A stretch of DNA of 38,619 nt from SIG587 sp045531585 (GCA_045531585.1 JAZSEH010000045.1:1-38619), one strand, 5' to 3'; shown: positions 1 to 8,184, numbered from the stretch's first letter. Translations and numbers: made by a program. The notes: generated from the sequence alone by a model not told the origin.

Positions 1-174
1 ATATCTCGTCAGAGATATATCATTCATTACGCACCGAAAAACATTTGCCTGTTTTCGGCAAGTATTTACCTTTCTCAAAGTATGTAACCCACTATGACAC
101 TTTCAAAATTTGAAAGTGTCATTTTCTTTTACATAGAAAAACGGAGGACACTTCTTTACGAAGTGTCTCCGTTT
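1..174. repeat. Run of four short hairpins at the left edge
   Basis: No gene is seen in 1-250. Four inverted repeats follow one another: 1-18 (7-bp stem, loop GTCA), 34-58 (8-bp stem with one bulged A), 96-120 (10-bp stem, loop of 5) and 139-174 (15 bp with one bulged G at 147). This density of near-perfect hairpins in non-coding DNA suggests an intergenic repeat family, but no second copy is visible in this window. The first hairpin starts at base 1, so the element may extend further left. Confidence 0.5.
96..130 (+). terminator. Probable intrinsic terminator of a gene left of the window
   Basis: Perfect 10-bp stem 96-105/111-120 around AAATT, followed by a T-rich tail (121-130). It would end a plus-strand transcript entering from the left. 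The stem has modest G+C, so strength is uncertain. Confidence 0.5.
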
Positions 175-180
175 CGGGTG

Positions 181-225
181 CTTTGATTTTGTTGACAAAC
201 CTATTTTACGGTGCTAAAATCAAAG
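181..225 (+). promoter_or_regulatory. Sigma-A promoter inside a 10-bp inverted repeat
   Basis: The -35 box TTGACA (192-197) is 17 bp from the -10 box TAAAAT (215-220), and a Shine-Dalgarno AGGGAG precedes the ATG at 251. CTTTGATTTT (181-190) and AAAATCAAAG (216-225) are perfect reverse complements that bracket the promoter, the right arm covering the -10 box. The promoter call is firm; reading the arms as an operator is inference. Confidence 0.75.
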
Positions 226-250
226 TAGTAAAATGTAGGGAGAAGCCATA

Positions 251-1492
251 ATGAACAGTTTTGATATTTTGGTTATAGGTGGCGGCGCCGCAGGACTTTG
301 TGCGGCTGTCAACGCAAAATATAATGATAATACCCTTAGGGTTGGCATTCTTGAAAAGCTTGACAGGGTAGGTAAAAAGCTTATAACCACAGGTAACGGT
401 CAATGTAATATTTCAAATAAAAATCCTGATGTTTCCCGTTATCACGGTAAAAATGCAGAGTTTTGCAAATACGCCCTTGAAACCTTTTCAGGCGAACGGG
501 TTAATGGTTTTTTTGAAAAGATAGGTGTCAATATTGTTTATGAGGCTTCAGGTAAGGCATACCCGATGTCCTATCAGGCAGGCAGCGTTGTGGATTGCCT
601 CCGTTTTGCCGTACAGGAGTCAGGTATAGAGCTTTTTTGCGGTTGTTCCGTTAAGGATATAAGGCCGTTAAACAGCGGTTTTGAAGTAACCGCAGGAGAA
701 AACACTTTTTTAACCAAGACCTTGATTGTTGCCACAGGTCTGCTTTCAGGCGGCGAGCGTTTGGGAAGTGACGGTACAGGCCTTAAAATAATGGAAAAGC
801 TGGGTTATAAAACCGTTAAAACTGCTCCGAGTATTGTTCAGCTTAAAACCGATAATACCCTTACAAAAAAGCTTAAGGGAATTAAAATAGATGCCGCAGT
901 ATCTCTTCTTTGCGGCAAAAATACCTTGGGTGAGGATTTTGGCGAGGTGCTTTTCACGGAATATGGTCTTTCAGGCCCACCGATAATGCAATTATCCCGT
1001 CCTGCAGGGCAGGGAATTGCTCCCCTTACCGTGCGCCTTGACCTTATGCACGGTTATACCGAAAATCAGCTTTTAAAATTACTTAAATCTCGTGCATCGG
1101 CATTAAGAAACCGTAGTTGTGAGGAATTTCTTACAGGTATGCTGAATAAAAGATTAGGACAGGTCATTTTAAAAGAATGCGGTGTGGAGTTAACCCATAA
1201 GGCAGGAGATATTTTTGATAGACTTTCGCTGGTAGCCGCAAAGCTTAAGGCCTTTGATTTTGCCGTTACGGGCACAACAGGCTTTGTAAATTCTCAGGTC
1301 ACCGCAGGTGGACTTGATACCTCGTTTTTTGATGAAACCACAATGGAGTCTAAAAAACATAACGGCCTTTTTGCCGTAGGAGAGTTATTGGATATTGATG
1401 GTGATTGCGGCGGCTTTAACCTTGCCTGGTGTTGGGCAAGCGGTATGGCGGCGGCAGATGCCGCTGTAAGGCGTTTAAAGGAGCGGCAATGA
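251..1492 (+). CDS. NAD(P)/FAD-dependent oxidoreductase, BaiN/HI0933 family
   Basis: A 413-residue flavoprotein. The N-terminus has a dinucleotide-binding Rossmann fold (GGGAAG, residues 10-15), then TTGNGQCN (46-53). The C-terminus carries the family pattern GDCGGFNLAWCWASG, which closes the FAD site. Length and motifs match the HI0933/BaiN/YtfP family of aminoacetone-oxidase-like flavoproteins, whose substrates are mostly unknown; BaiN of Clostridium scindens acts on bile acids, but that function cannot be assumed here. The ATG at 251 has a good ribosome site and a consensus promoter. The stop codon overlaps the next flavoprotein gene by 4 bases (ATGA), so the two are translationally coupled. 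Probably cytoplasmic; no signal peptide. Confidence 0.9.
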   Translation: MNSFDILVIGGGAAGLCAAVNAKYNDNTLRVGILEKLDRVGKKLITTGNGQCNISNKNPDVSRYHGKNAEFCKYALETFSGERVNGFFEKIGVNIVYEASGKAYPMSYQAGSVVDCLRFAVQESGIELFCGCSVKDIRPLNSGFEVTAGENTFLTKTLIVATGLLSGGERLGSDGTGLKIMEKLGYKTVKTAPSIVQLKTDNTLTKKLKGIKIDAAVSLLCGKNTLGEDFGEVLFTEYGLSGPPIMQLSRPAGQGIAPLTVRLDLMHGYTENQLLKLLKSRASALRNRSCEEFLTGMLNKRLGQVILKECGVELTHKAGDIFDRLSLVAAKLKAFDFAVTGTTGFVNSQVTAGGLDTSFFDETTMESKKHNGLFAVGELLDIDGDCGGFNLAWCWASGMAAADAAVRRLKERQ

Positions 1493-3069
1493 TATTATTA
1501 AGTAACGTTAATCTTTCCCTTGATACCGATTTTAAAAACATTACACCACTGGTTTCCAGGCTGCTCCGTACACCGGAAAGTGAAATACTTTCCTGTAGCC
1601 TTTACCGAAAAAGCGTTGATGCACGAAGAAAGGATGACGTGCATTTTTGTGTTTCCATTCTTGTGCAGCTTCGCCGTAACGAGGAAAAGCTTGCAAAAAA
1701 GATAAAAAATGCGCAAATTTTCACTCATAAAAAATATATATGGAAAACGGTAGAAAAGTCACTGTCTGTTCCTCCCGTTGTGGTGGGCTTTGGCCCTGCA
1801 GGAATGTTTGCCGCTTTAGCCCTTGCCCGTGCAGGCCTTAATCCCGTGGTGCTTGAGCGTGGTGAGTCTGTTGAGGATAGAACTAAAACCGTCAAGGAAT
1901 TTTTTGAAGGCGGAAAACTAAAGGAAAACAGTAACGTGCAGTTTGGCGAAGGGGGAGCCGGCACCTTTTCCGACGGCAAGCTTAATACAGGTATAAAGGA
2001 CCCCCGCTGCAGAGGTGTGCTTGAAACCTTTGTGTCCTTTGGTGCGAATGAGGATATACTTATTGATGCTAAACCCCATATAGGCACCGACGTGCTATGC
2101 TCCATTGTAAAAAAACTTCGTCAGGAGATAATTAAACTTGGCGGCAAGGTGCTGTTTAATTCTACAGTTACAGGCATTAACGGTAACGAAAAAAGGCTTA
2201 CCGTTAAAAATGCAGATAAGGAATATACAATGGAATTTTCTTCCCTAATTCTTGCCATTGGCCACTCCGCAAGGGATACCTTTGAAATGCTGAATGATAT
2301 GGGTGTGCCTATGGAGCAAAAGCCATTTTCCGTAGGGGTAAGAATAGAGCATAAGCAGGCAGATATAAACAAAGCCTTATATGGGAACTTTGCTAATCAT
2401 CCTGCCCTTAAGGCGGCAGACTATAAGCTGGCCGTTCATCTGGAAAACGGCAGGGGAGTATACACCTTTTGTATGTGTCCGGGCGGTGAGGTGGTTAACG
2501 CCTCAAGCGAAGAGGGCGGCATTGTTACAAACGGTATGAGTAACTCCGCAAGAAACGGTGAGAACGCCAATAGTGCAGTACTTGTGAGTGTTGAACCTTA
2601 TGATTTTCCACAGGATAACGTGCTTTCGGGAATGTATTTTCAGCGTGAAATAGAACAAAAAGCATTTAATCTTACAGGCGGTGCAATACCTATAGAATAT
2701 GTTGGTGACTTTCTTGGTACGGATATAATCGGCGAGAAGGTTGTTCCTTCTGTAAAACCCTGTGTAAAGCAAGTGAGGGTAGAGGATGTATTCCCAAAAT
2801 TCATATCAGAAAGCCTTAAAGAGGGAATAGTTGCCCTTGATAAAAAGCTTAATGGCTTTGCAAACTCAGGTGCCGTTCTTTCCTTTCCTGAAACCAGAAG
2901 CTCCTCTCCCGTGCGAATCCTTCGTGGTGAGGGGTATACAAGTCAGTATGCTGATTGGCTATATCCTTGTGGTGAGGGAGCAGGCTATGCAGGCGGAATA
3001 ATGTCAGCCGCAGTGGACGGACTTCGTTGTGCCGAGGCAGTGGTCGCTAAATCAAACGGTGATTTATAG
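1489..3069 (+). CDS. FAD-dependent dehydrogenase, COG2509-like
   Basis: A 526-residue protein when started at the ATG at 1489, which overlaps the previous stop (ATGA) and has AAAGGAG at 1477-1483. An in-frame start at 1429 lies inside the previous gene and is less likely. About 90 N-terminal residues form a small extra domain, then a flavin-binding motif GFGPAG (100-105) and the stretch VQFGEGGAGTFSDGKLNTG near 150-167 that is typical of this family. The C-terminal CGEGAGYAGGIMSAAVDG resembles the closing FAD motif. Members are annotated as uncharacterised FAD-dependent dehydrogenases; the substrate is unknown. It is co-transcribed with the BaiN-like gene, so the two may serve one pathway. 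No strong terminator follows. Confidence 0.88.
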   Translation: MILLSNVNLSLDTDFKNITPLVSRLLRTPESEILSCSLYRKSVDARRKDDVHFCVSILVQLRRNEEKLAKKIKNAQIFTHKKYIWKTVEKSLSVPPVVVGFGPAGMFAALALARAGLNPVVLERGESVEDRTKTVKEFFEGGKLKENSNVQFGEGGAGTFSDGKLNTGIKDPRCRGVLETFVSFGANEDILIDAKPHIGTDVLCSIVKKLRQEIIKLGGKVLFNSTVTGINGNEKRLTVKNADKEYTMEFSSLILAIGHSARDTFEMLNDMGVPMEQKPFSVGVRIEHKQADINKALYGNFANHPALKAADYKLAVHLENGRGVYTFCMCPGGEVVNASSEEGGIVTNGMSNSARNGENANSAVLVSVEPYDFPQDNVLSGMYFQREIEQKAFNLTGGAIPIEYVGDFLGTDIIGEKVVPSVKPCVKQVRVEDVFPKFISESLKEGIVALDKKLNGFANSGAVLSFPETRSSSPVRILRGEGYTSQYADWLYPCGEGAGYAGGIMSAAVDGLRCAEAVVAKSNGDL

Positions 3070-3173
3070 GTGTAAAAATAACCAAAAGGGCTCCGTTTTT
3101 TTTCGAGTATTTAATAGTTTTAAATAAACTTATTAAAAAAATGAATTTTCGTTAAAAAATAAACAAAAACAAC

Positions 3174-3224
3174 TTGCAAAATTTGTAATTTTGGGGTAAA
3201 ATAAGAACATAAAAATTTAGGAGG
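3174..3224 (+). promoter_or_regulatory. gapA promoter and ribosome-binding site
   Basis: TTGCAA (3174-3179), 17-bp spacer, TAAAAT (3197-3202), then a full AGGAGG at 3219-3224 placed 8 bases before the ATG. This fits strong expression of a glycolytic gene. Confidence 0.8.
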
Positions 3225-3232
3225 TTTTTCCA

Positions 3233-4243
3233 ATGGTTAAAGTTGCTATTAATGGTTTTGGCCGTATCGGCCGTCTGGCTTTCCGTCAGATGTTCGGCGC
3301 GCAGGGTTATGAGATCGTTGCTATTAACGACCTTACCAGCCCCGCAATGCTTGCTCATCTTCTTAAGTACGATTCCGCACAGGGCAGATATGCTCTTGCC
3401 GATACCGTAGTTGCAGGTGAGGACAGCATTACTGTTGACGGTAAGACCATCAAGATCTATGCTGAAAAGAACGCTGCAGATCTTCCTTGGGGTGAAATCG
3501 GTGTAGACGTAGTTCTCGAGTGCACCGGCTTCTACTGCTCTAAAGAGAAGTCTCAGGCTCATATCGATGCAGGCGCTAAGAAGGTTGTTATTTCTGCTCC
3601 CGCAGGTAAGGATCTTCCTACCATCGTTTACAGCGTAAATGAAAAGACCCTCACCGCTGAGGATAACATCATCTCCGCTGCTTCCTGCACCACCAACTGT
3701 CTTGCTCCTATGGCTAAGGCTCTTAACGACTATGCTCCTATTCAGAGCGGTATCATGACCACTGTTCACGCTTACACCGGCGACCAGATGGTTCTTGACG
3801 GTCCTCACAGAAAGGGTGACCTTCGTCGTGCTCGCGCTGCTGCAGTTAACATCGTTCCTAACTCTACCGGCGCTGCTAAGGCTATCGGCCTTGTTATTCC
3901 TGAGCTTAACGGCAAGCTTATCGGCTCTGCACAGCGTGTACCCGTTCCCACAGGTTCTACCACTCTTCTCGTTGCAGTTGTTAAGGGTAAGGACATTACT
4001 GTTGAGGGCATCAACGCTGCTATGAAGGCTGCTTCCAGCGAGTCCTTCGGTTACACCGAGGAGCAGCTCGTTTCTTCCGACGTTATCGGTATCAGATACG
4101 GCTCTCTCTTCGATGCTACTCAGACCATGGTTGCTAAGATTGATGACGATACCTATCAGGTACAGGTTGTTTCTTGGTATGATAACGAGAACTCCTACAC
4201 CAGCCAGATGGTTCGTACCATTAAGTACTTCGCAGAGATCTAA
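3233..4243 (+). CDS. gapA: Glyceraldehyde-3-phosphate dehydrogenase, type I
   Basis: A 336-residue enzyme of normal length that oxidises glyceraldehyde-3-phosphate to 1,3-bisphosphoglycerate in glycolysis. It shows the NAD-binding GFGRIGR (8-14), IND with Asp33 (an NAD rather than NADP preference in this family), the catalytic SCTTN with Cys152 and the general-base His179. The gene stands alone between its own promoter and a strong terminator. Codon use differs from its neighbours: AAG over AAA, TTC over TTT and many GCT/GTT codons, the usual mark of a highly expressed gene. A 385-codon antisense open frame across it is a by-product of this codon bias. Confidence 0.98.
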   Translation: MVKVAINGFGRIGRLAFRQMFGAQGYEIVAINDLTSPAMLAHLLKYDSAQGRYALADTVVAGEDSITVDGKTIKIYAEKNAADLPWGEIGVDVVLECTGFYCSKEKSQAHIDAGAKKVVISAPAGKDLPTIVYSVNEKTLTAEDNIISAASCTTNCLAPMAKALNDYAPIQSGIMTTVHAYTGDQMVLDGPHRKGDLRRARAAAVNIVPNSTGAAKAIGLVIPELNGKLIGSAQRVPVPTGSTTLLVAVVKGKDITVEGINAAMKAASSESFGYTEEQLVSSDVIGIRYGSLFDATQTMVAKIDDDTYQVQVVSWYDNENSYTSQMVRTIKYFAEI

Positions 4244-4263
4244 GTTCTCAAAACAAAAAAATG

Positions 4264-4293
4264 ACAGAGTCGGTTTTTCCGACTCTGTTTTTT
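4264..4293 (+). terminator. gapA terminator
   Basis: Perfect 10-bp stem 4264-4273/4279-4288, loop TTTTT, then a run of six T. Confidence 0.92.
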
Positions 4294-4299
4294 GCACAA

Positions 4300-4330
4300 A
4301 AAACGGCATTTCGTAGCGAAATGCCGTTTT
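4300..4330. terminator. Bidirectional terminator between gapA and argS
   Basis: Perfect 14-bp stem 4300-4313/4317-4330 with loop TAG. A-rich DNA on its left becomes a T-run on the minus strand, so it should end the argS transcript; on the plus strand it backs up the gapA terminator. Confidence 0.85.
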
Positions 4331-4338
4331 GTTTATTA

Positions 4339-6024
4339 TTACATTGTTTCGGGAGCGTCAACTTTTAAAATGCTTAGAGCAGTTTTAATTACGGTTGCGG
4401 TTGCGGCGCATAGCTTTAACCTTGCCTGCATAAGGGTTTCTTCAATACCCTTAACGCGGCAAACAGAGTAGAACTTATGGAAGCGCGTGGCAACCTCACT
4501 TGCATAGTGGGTTATCTTGGTGGGGTCGTAAGCCTTGGCGGCGTTTATTACCTCATCGGTAAAGGCGGCAAGACAGAGAATAAGCTCACGCTCCTCAGGG
4601 GTATTAAGCTTTTCAAGCTCAGCAGGTGTGCAATCCCTTATGGTAACACCCTCGGCCTGCAGATTTCTCGCTATGGAGCAAACACGGGCATGGGCGTATT
4701 GAACATAGTAAACAGGGTTTTGATTAGATTGCTCTACAGCTAAATCAAGGTCAAAATCAAAGTGGGAGTTTGCCTCACGCAGATTAAAGAAGAAGCGTGC
4801 GGCATCAATGGGTACCTCATCAAGGAGTGTAACAAGGGTAATAGCCTTACCCGAACGCTTAGAGGCCTTAATAACCTCGCCATCACGCACAAGGCGTACC
4901 ATCTGCATAAGCACAACGTCAAGACGACTTGCATCCACACCTAAAGCGGTAAGGGCCGCCTTAAGACGGGGAACATAGCCGTGATGGTCGGCACCCAAAA
5001 TATCAATAGCCTTGTCAAAACCACGGGTAACAAGCTTATTATAGTGGTAAGCGATGTCGGGCACAACGTAGGTGGGAACACCGTTGGAGCGCACAAGGAC
5101 AAAATCCTCGGCGCCAAAGTCACTGCCCTTAAACCACAAAGCATCCTCCTGCTCGTAGGTATGGCCACTGGCCTTTAACAATTCAATAATACGCTTTGTT
5201 TCACCGTTTGCGTGAAGTGTGCTTTCCTTGAACCAGGTGTCGTATTTAATGCGGTATTTAAGTAAATCGTCGTGCAGACCCTGAATATTTTTAGGTAAAG
5301 CAAACTCAACTAAAGCCTTTCTGCGCTCAGCCTCATCCATATCCACATATTTATCACCGTGAATATCAGCAAAGGCCTTGGCGTGGGCAATAATATCCGC
5401 ACCGTGGTAGGAGTCCTCAGGCATTTCAACGCTTTCATCAAAAAGCTGTAAATATCTCAGGTCTAAGGAAAGACCGAATTTGTTTATCTGATTGCCTGCA
5501 TCGTTAATGTAAAATTCACGCTCTGTTTTGTAGCCTGCAAAATCAAGCACACTTGCAAGACAGTCACCAAGGGCACCGCCACGGGCATTACCTATGTGCA
5601 TAGGGCCTGTAGGGTTTGCGGATACAAACTCAACAAGTACACGCTTGTCCTCACCGTAATTGCTTCTGCCGTATGCTTCACCCTTTGCGGCAATATCAAG
5701 CAGAATATCGGCGTAATAACTGTCCTTTAAAAACAGATTTATAAAACCGGGGCCCGCAATTTCAAAGCGGTCAATGTAGGTGCCCTCAAAATCTGCATTG
5801 GCGGTTAAAATCTCGGCAATCTTCCTGGGCGGAAGTCTAAATAGCCTTGCCCAAGCCATGGCTGCATTAATTGCATAGTCACCGTGGTCACGATTAGCAG
5901 GAACCTCAACAGAGAAGCGGGTAAGCTCCGCCTCGCATAATTCACCCTTATCCATTGCAGCCTTGGCTGCAGTTATAAAAGCGCTTTCAATTTGATCCTT
6001 TGCTTTTTGTACAAGTACTGACAT
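4339..6024 (-). CDS. argS: Arginyl-tRNA synthetase
   Basis: A 561-residue class I aminoacyl-tRNA synthetase that charges tRNA-Arg. It has an N-terminal tRNA D-loop binding domain (about 1-90), the nucleotide-binding HIGN (143-146) within SANPTGPMHIGNARGG, the KMSKS-equivalent ASKRSGK late in the catalytic domain, and a C-terminal helical anticodon-binding (DALR) domain that includes YVQYAHARVCSI. The ATG at 6024 overlaps the stop of the YwiB gene upstream by one base (TAATG), so the two are coupled. It is the last gene of the murI-ywiB-argS operon. The ywiB-argS pairing is also known from Bacillus. Confidence 0.98.
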   Translation of the reverse strand: MSVLVQKAKDQIESAFITAAKAAMDKGELCEAELTRFSVEVPANRDHGDYAINAAMAWARLFRLPPRKIAEILTANADFEGTYIDRFEIAGPGFINLFLKDSYYADILLDIAAKGEAYGRSNYGEDKRVLVEFVSANPTGPMHIGNARGGALGDCLASVLDFAGYKTEREFYINDAGNQINKFGLSLDLRYLQLFDESVEMPEDSYHGADIIAHAKAFADIHGDKYVDMDEAERRKALVEFALPKNIQGLHDDLLKYRIKYDTWFKESTLHANGETKRIIELLKASGHTYEQEDALWFKGSDFGAEDFVLVRSNGVPTYVVPDIAYHYNKLVTRGFDKAIDILGADHHGYVPRLKAALTALGVDASRLDVVLMQMVRLVRDGEVIKASKRSGKAITLVTLLDEVPIDAARFFFNLREANSHFDFDLDLAVEQSNQNPVYYVQYAHARVCSIARNLQAEGVTIRDCTPAELEKLNTPEERELILCLAAFTDEVINAAKAYDPTKITHYASEVATRFHKFYSVCRVKGIEETLMQARLKLCAATATVIKTALSILKVDAPETM

Positions 6025-6455
6025 TATTGTTTAACCTCTTTCACAGTAATTTCTACCGTATTTTCACTAATCAAATTTGTGTGAGCATCTATGGTATAGC
6101 TCATAAATAACCTTCCACCGTTATCGGTAATGGTGCTTTCCACAGCCTTGCCGTATATTCCTATTGCAAGACTGCCCTCGGGCATATCATAAAAACAGGT
6201 GTTGCGCTTACCGTTTTCTACCACCAGCCTGCCACCAATGGAGCCTGTTCTGTTAAGGGATACCAGCTTATTGTTTTCAATACGCAAAATGGTTTTAACA
6301 TTCTTGGCGCCAATGGCTTCGCTTTCGTCGTAGGAAAGGAAATAACTATTATTTTTTTGACCAAGTTTTCCAATGGTAGTAAGCTCAATGCTATCGTCTT
6401 CGCCGCTTACCGCAAAGTGCTGTGAGCTTTTAATTGTTATCAAAACGTCCTTCAT
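6024..6455 (-). CDS. DUF1934 / YwiB-family beta-barrel protein
   Basis: A 143-residue protein with alternating beta-strand character and no signal peptide. It matches the DUF1934/YwiB family, which is predicted to have a calycin-like barrel; its function is unknown. Pairing with argS is conserved in Firmicutes and is part of the basis for this call. The start at 6455 overlaps the murI stop (ATGA) and the stop overlaps the argS start, so the three genes are translationally coupled. Confidence 0.85.
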   Translation of the reverse strand: MKDVLITIKSSQHFAVSGEDDSIELTTIGKLGQKNNSYFLSYDESEAIGAKNVKTILRIENNKLVSLNRTGSIGGRLVVENGKRNTCFYDMPEGSLAIGIYGKAVESTITDNGGRLFMSYTIDAHTNLISENTVEITVKEVKQ

Positions 6456-7270
6456 ATCGTGTTAATATCCACCTGCTTAACTTCGGTTTCGTAAATGCTT
6501 TTTCCCAGCAGTATTTCTGCTTGAACTTTAAAGGAGCCGGGCTTATCGCTAACGTAAAAACTATGTATCCCTACGTGGTCGGCATCGTTTGTTATGTCAT
6601 CAGCCTCAAGCTTTTGTGCTACGTACTGTGCAGTGGCAACACCCATATTTATAAGGGTGACCTTATCACCCATAATTTTTGCAATAATTTTCTCAAGAAC
6701 AGGGTAGTGGGTACAGCCTAAAATAAGAGTATCAACACCTGCGGCCTGAATAGGTTCAAGGTATCTTGCTGCAGTTTCCACCGCAACAACATCATTTTCA
6801 TCAATCCAGCCTTCCTCAACTAAAGGAACAAAAAGATTGCAGTTGTTTGCAGTAACCTGAGCCTCAGGCAAAAGTTCTTTAATAAATCTTGCGTGCGCAC
6901 CGCTATTTACCGTTGCGGCAGTGCCTATAACGCCAATTTTTTTGTTTTTAGTTGCTTTAACGGCGGCTTTAACAGCGTGCTCAACCACACCAACAAAGGG
7001 AACGGGGAGTATGTCACCTGTGTGAGCGGCAACCGAGCTTACGGTACCGCAGGCGGCTACAATAAGCTTTACGTTATTTTGAAGAAGGAATTTTTCATCC
7101 TGTATGGCATATTTTTCAATGGTCTCGCGGCTTCTTGTACCGTATGGAACACGACCTGTATCGCCAAAGTAAACAATATCCTCGTGGGGTAGAAGCTTTG
7201 CAAGCTCTTTAACCACCGTAAGGCCACCAAGACCCGAATCGAAAACACCAATTGGGCGTGAATCTGCCAT
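6452..7270 (-). CDS. murI: Glutamate racemase
   Basis: A 272-residue cofactor-independent racemase that makes D-glutamate for peptidoglycan. FDSGLGG carries Asp11 and Ser12. The first catalytic Cys is Cys74, in AACGTVSS, and the second is Cys186 in GCTHYP with His188. The usual ACNTAS motif reads ACGTVS here, so the substrate-contacting Asn is replaced by Gly; both Cys remain, so activity is still expected. The ATG at 7270 has a strong AGGAGG-type site. First gene of the operon, with its own promoter divergent from the FMN riboswitch. An aspartate racemase of the same superfamily is the less likely alternative. Confidence 0.93.
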   Translation of the reverse strand: MADSRPIGVFDSGLGGLTVVKELAKLLPHEDIVYFGDTGRVPYGTRSRETIEKYAIQDEKFLLQNNVKLIVAACGTVSSVAAHTGDILPVPFVGVVEHAVKAAVKATKNKKIGVIGTAATVNSGAHARFIKELLPEAQVTANNCNLFVPLVEEGWIDENDVVAVETAARYLEPIQAAGVDTLILGCTHYPVLEKIIAKIMGDKVTLINMGVATAQYVAQKLEADDITNDADHVGIHSFYVSDKPGSFKVQAEILLGKSIYETEVKQVDINTI

Positions 7271-7301
7271 AATTATCCTCCTTGCCTATGCATTTCATAT
7301 T

Positions 7302-7330
7302 ATTTTATCACATTATCTTAATTAAAGCAA
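7302..7330 (-). promoter_or_regulatory. Promoter of the murI-ywiB-argS operon
   Basis: On the minus strand TTGCTT (7325-7330), 17-bp spacer, TAAAAT (7302-7307). It is back to back with the ribU promoter, with 13 bp between the two -35 boxes. Confidence 0.7.
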
Positions 7331-7343
7331 CCCAAAAATACTG

Positions 7344-7372
7344 TTGACAAAAGGATTTTAACGGAATATAAT
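7344..7372 (+). promoter_or_regulatory. ribU promoter (full consensus)
   Basis: TTGACA (7344-7349), 17-bp spacer, TATAAT (7367-7372): a perfect sigma-A promoter that starts transcription just before the FMN riboswitch. Confidence 0.93.
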
Positions 7373-7378
7373 GATAAT

Positions 7379-7488
7379 GTCTTCAGGGCGGGGTGAGATT
7401 CCCCACCGGCGGTATAGCCCGCGAGCCGCGTTGGCGGTTGATTTGGTGAAATTCCAAAGCCGACGGTATAGTCCGGATGAAAGAGGAC
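7379..7488 (+). ncRNA. FMN riboswitch (RFN element)
   Basis: Classic RFN signature blocks in order: CAGGGCGGGGTGAGATTCCC, CCGGCGGTATAGCCCGCGAG, GGTGAAATTCC, and CCGACGGTATAGTCCGGATG. Closing stem P1 pairs GTCTTC (7379-7384) with GAGGAC (7483-7488). It senses flavin mononucleotide and should switch ribU off when FMN is plentiful. Confidence 0.97.
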
Positions 7489-7515
7489 GGGTATATTTTA
7501 TTTAAATGTAACCGT

Positions 7516-7544
7516 ATTTCCGCCCTGCAGGGTGGAAATTTTTT
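7516..7544 (+). terminator. Expression-platform terminator of the FMN riboswitch
   Basis: Stem arms 7516-7526 and 7529-7539 (one G-T pair, tight centre) followed by a T-run, between the aptamer and the ribU start. Its position fits ligand-dependent premature termination. Confidence 0.8.
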
Positions 7545-7563
7545 CTTTAAAGGGGAATTTGTT

Positions 7564-8145
7564 ATGACAAAAAGTCGTACCGTAAAGCTTTGTGTTGTTG
7601 GGGTTATGAGTGCCCTTGCAACGGTAATTTATATGTTCTTTCCTGAAATTCCTTTAGTACCGGGTGTTGATTATCTTAAAATAGATTTTTCCGATATGCC
7701 TGCGGTGCTTTGCGGTATAATGATGGGCCCGACCTCCGGCATTGCGGTGGAGGTTATAAAAAATGTTATTCATCTTTTTCGTACCACTACCGTTGGTATA
7801 GGTGAGCTTATGAACATAGGCATAGGCTGCGCAATGATACTTACTGTCTCCCTTTGCGGTAGCGGCCTTTCAAAATGGCTTAAAAAAGATAAGCTTTCTC
7901 CCGCGGTATATTTTCTTTCTGCCGCTGCGGGCATTGCGGCAACCATATTGGCGGGCTGGGTGCTTAACGCCGTGCTTACACCCGTTTACTTTTCTCTTGC
8001 GGGCATTCCCATAACTTGGGCAAGTGTTTTTGCGGGAGTAGTCGGTTCCACCTTGCTGAATACCGTGAAGGCAGCGTTTAACCTTTTGCCGTTTTACCCC
8101 GTATATTTTGCTTTAGACAAAGCATTCGCTAAAATTCGCAGTTGA
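7564..8145 (+). CDS. ribU: Riboflavin transporter, ECF S component
   Basis: A 193-residue membrane protein when started at the ATG at 7564, which has GGGG at 7551-7554. The longer in-frame reading from 7477 runs through the riboswitch and its terminator and is rejected. About five to six hydrophobic segments fit the substrate-binding S component of an energy-coupling-factor transporter. The family stretch PLVPGVDYLKIDFSDMPA is clear, as is GPTSGIAVEVIKN. FMN riboswitch control identifies riboflavin as the substrate. The ECF energising module (EcfA/A'/T) is not in this window. The stop codon is part of the next promoter's -35 box. Confidence 0.94.
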   Translation: MTKSRTVKLCVVGVMSALATVIYMFFPEIPLVPGVDYLKIDFSDMPAVLCGIMMGPTSGIAVEVIKNVIHLFRTTTVGIGELMNIGIGCAMILTVSLCGSGLSKWLKKDKLSPAVYFLSAAAGIAATILAGWVLNAVLTPVYFSLAGIPITWASVFAGVVGSTLLNTVKAAFNLLPFYPVYFALDKAFAKIRS

Positions 8146-8169
8146 CAAACCGCGTATTTGTGATAAAAT
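8142..8169 (+). promoter_or_regulatory. metK promoter, -35 box overlapping the ribU stop
   Basis: TTGACA (8142-8147) contains the TGA stop of ribU; a 16-bp spacer leads to TAAAAT (8164-8169). Transcription would start just before the SAM riboswitch. Confidence 0.8.
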
Positions 8170-8184
8170 AGTAGAAAAATGAAT

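Noticed and set aside
96..120. AAAGTGT in the left-edge hairpin as a possible MraZ box
   Set aside because: A single copy per strand made by the palindrome itself, far from mraZ and without the 10-bp repeat pattern.
1429..1488. N-terminal extension of the COG2509-like gene
   Set aside because: It lies within the previous gene; the ATG at 1489 forms an ATGA overlap and has AAAGGAG upstream.
3152..4309. 385-codon open frame antisense to gapA
   Set aside because: It mirrors the biased codons of gapA, has no ribosome site, and runs through the gapA terminator and promoter. The plus-strand protein has all GAPDH motifs.
7477..7563. N-terminal extension of ribU
   Set aside because: It would translate the FMN aptamer and its terminator; the ATG at 7564 has its own ribosome site.
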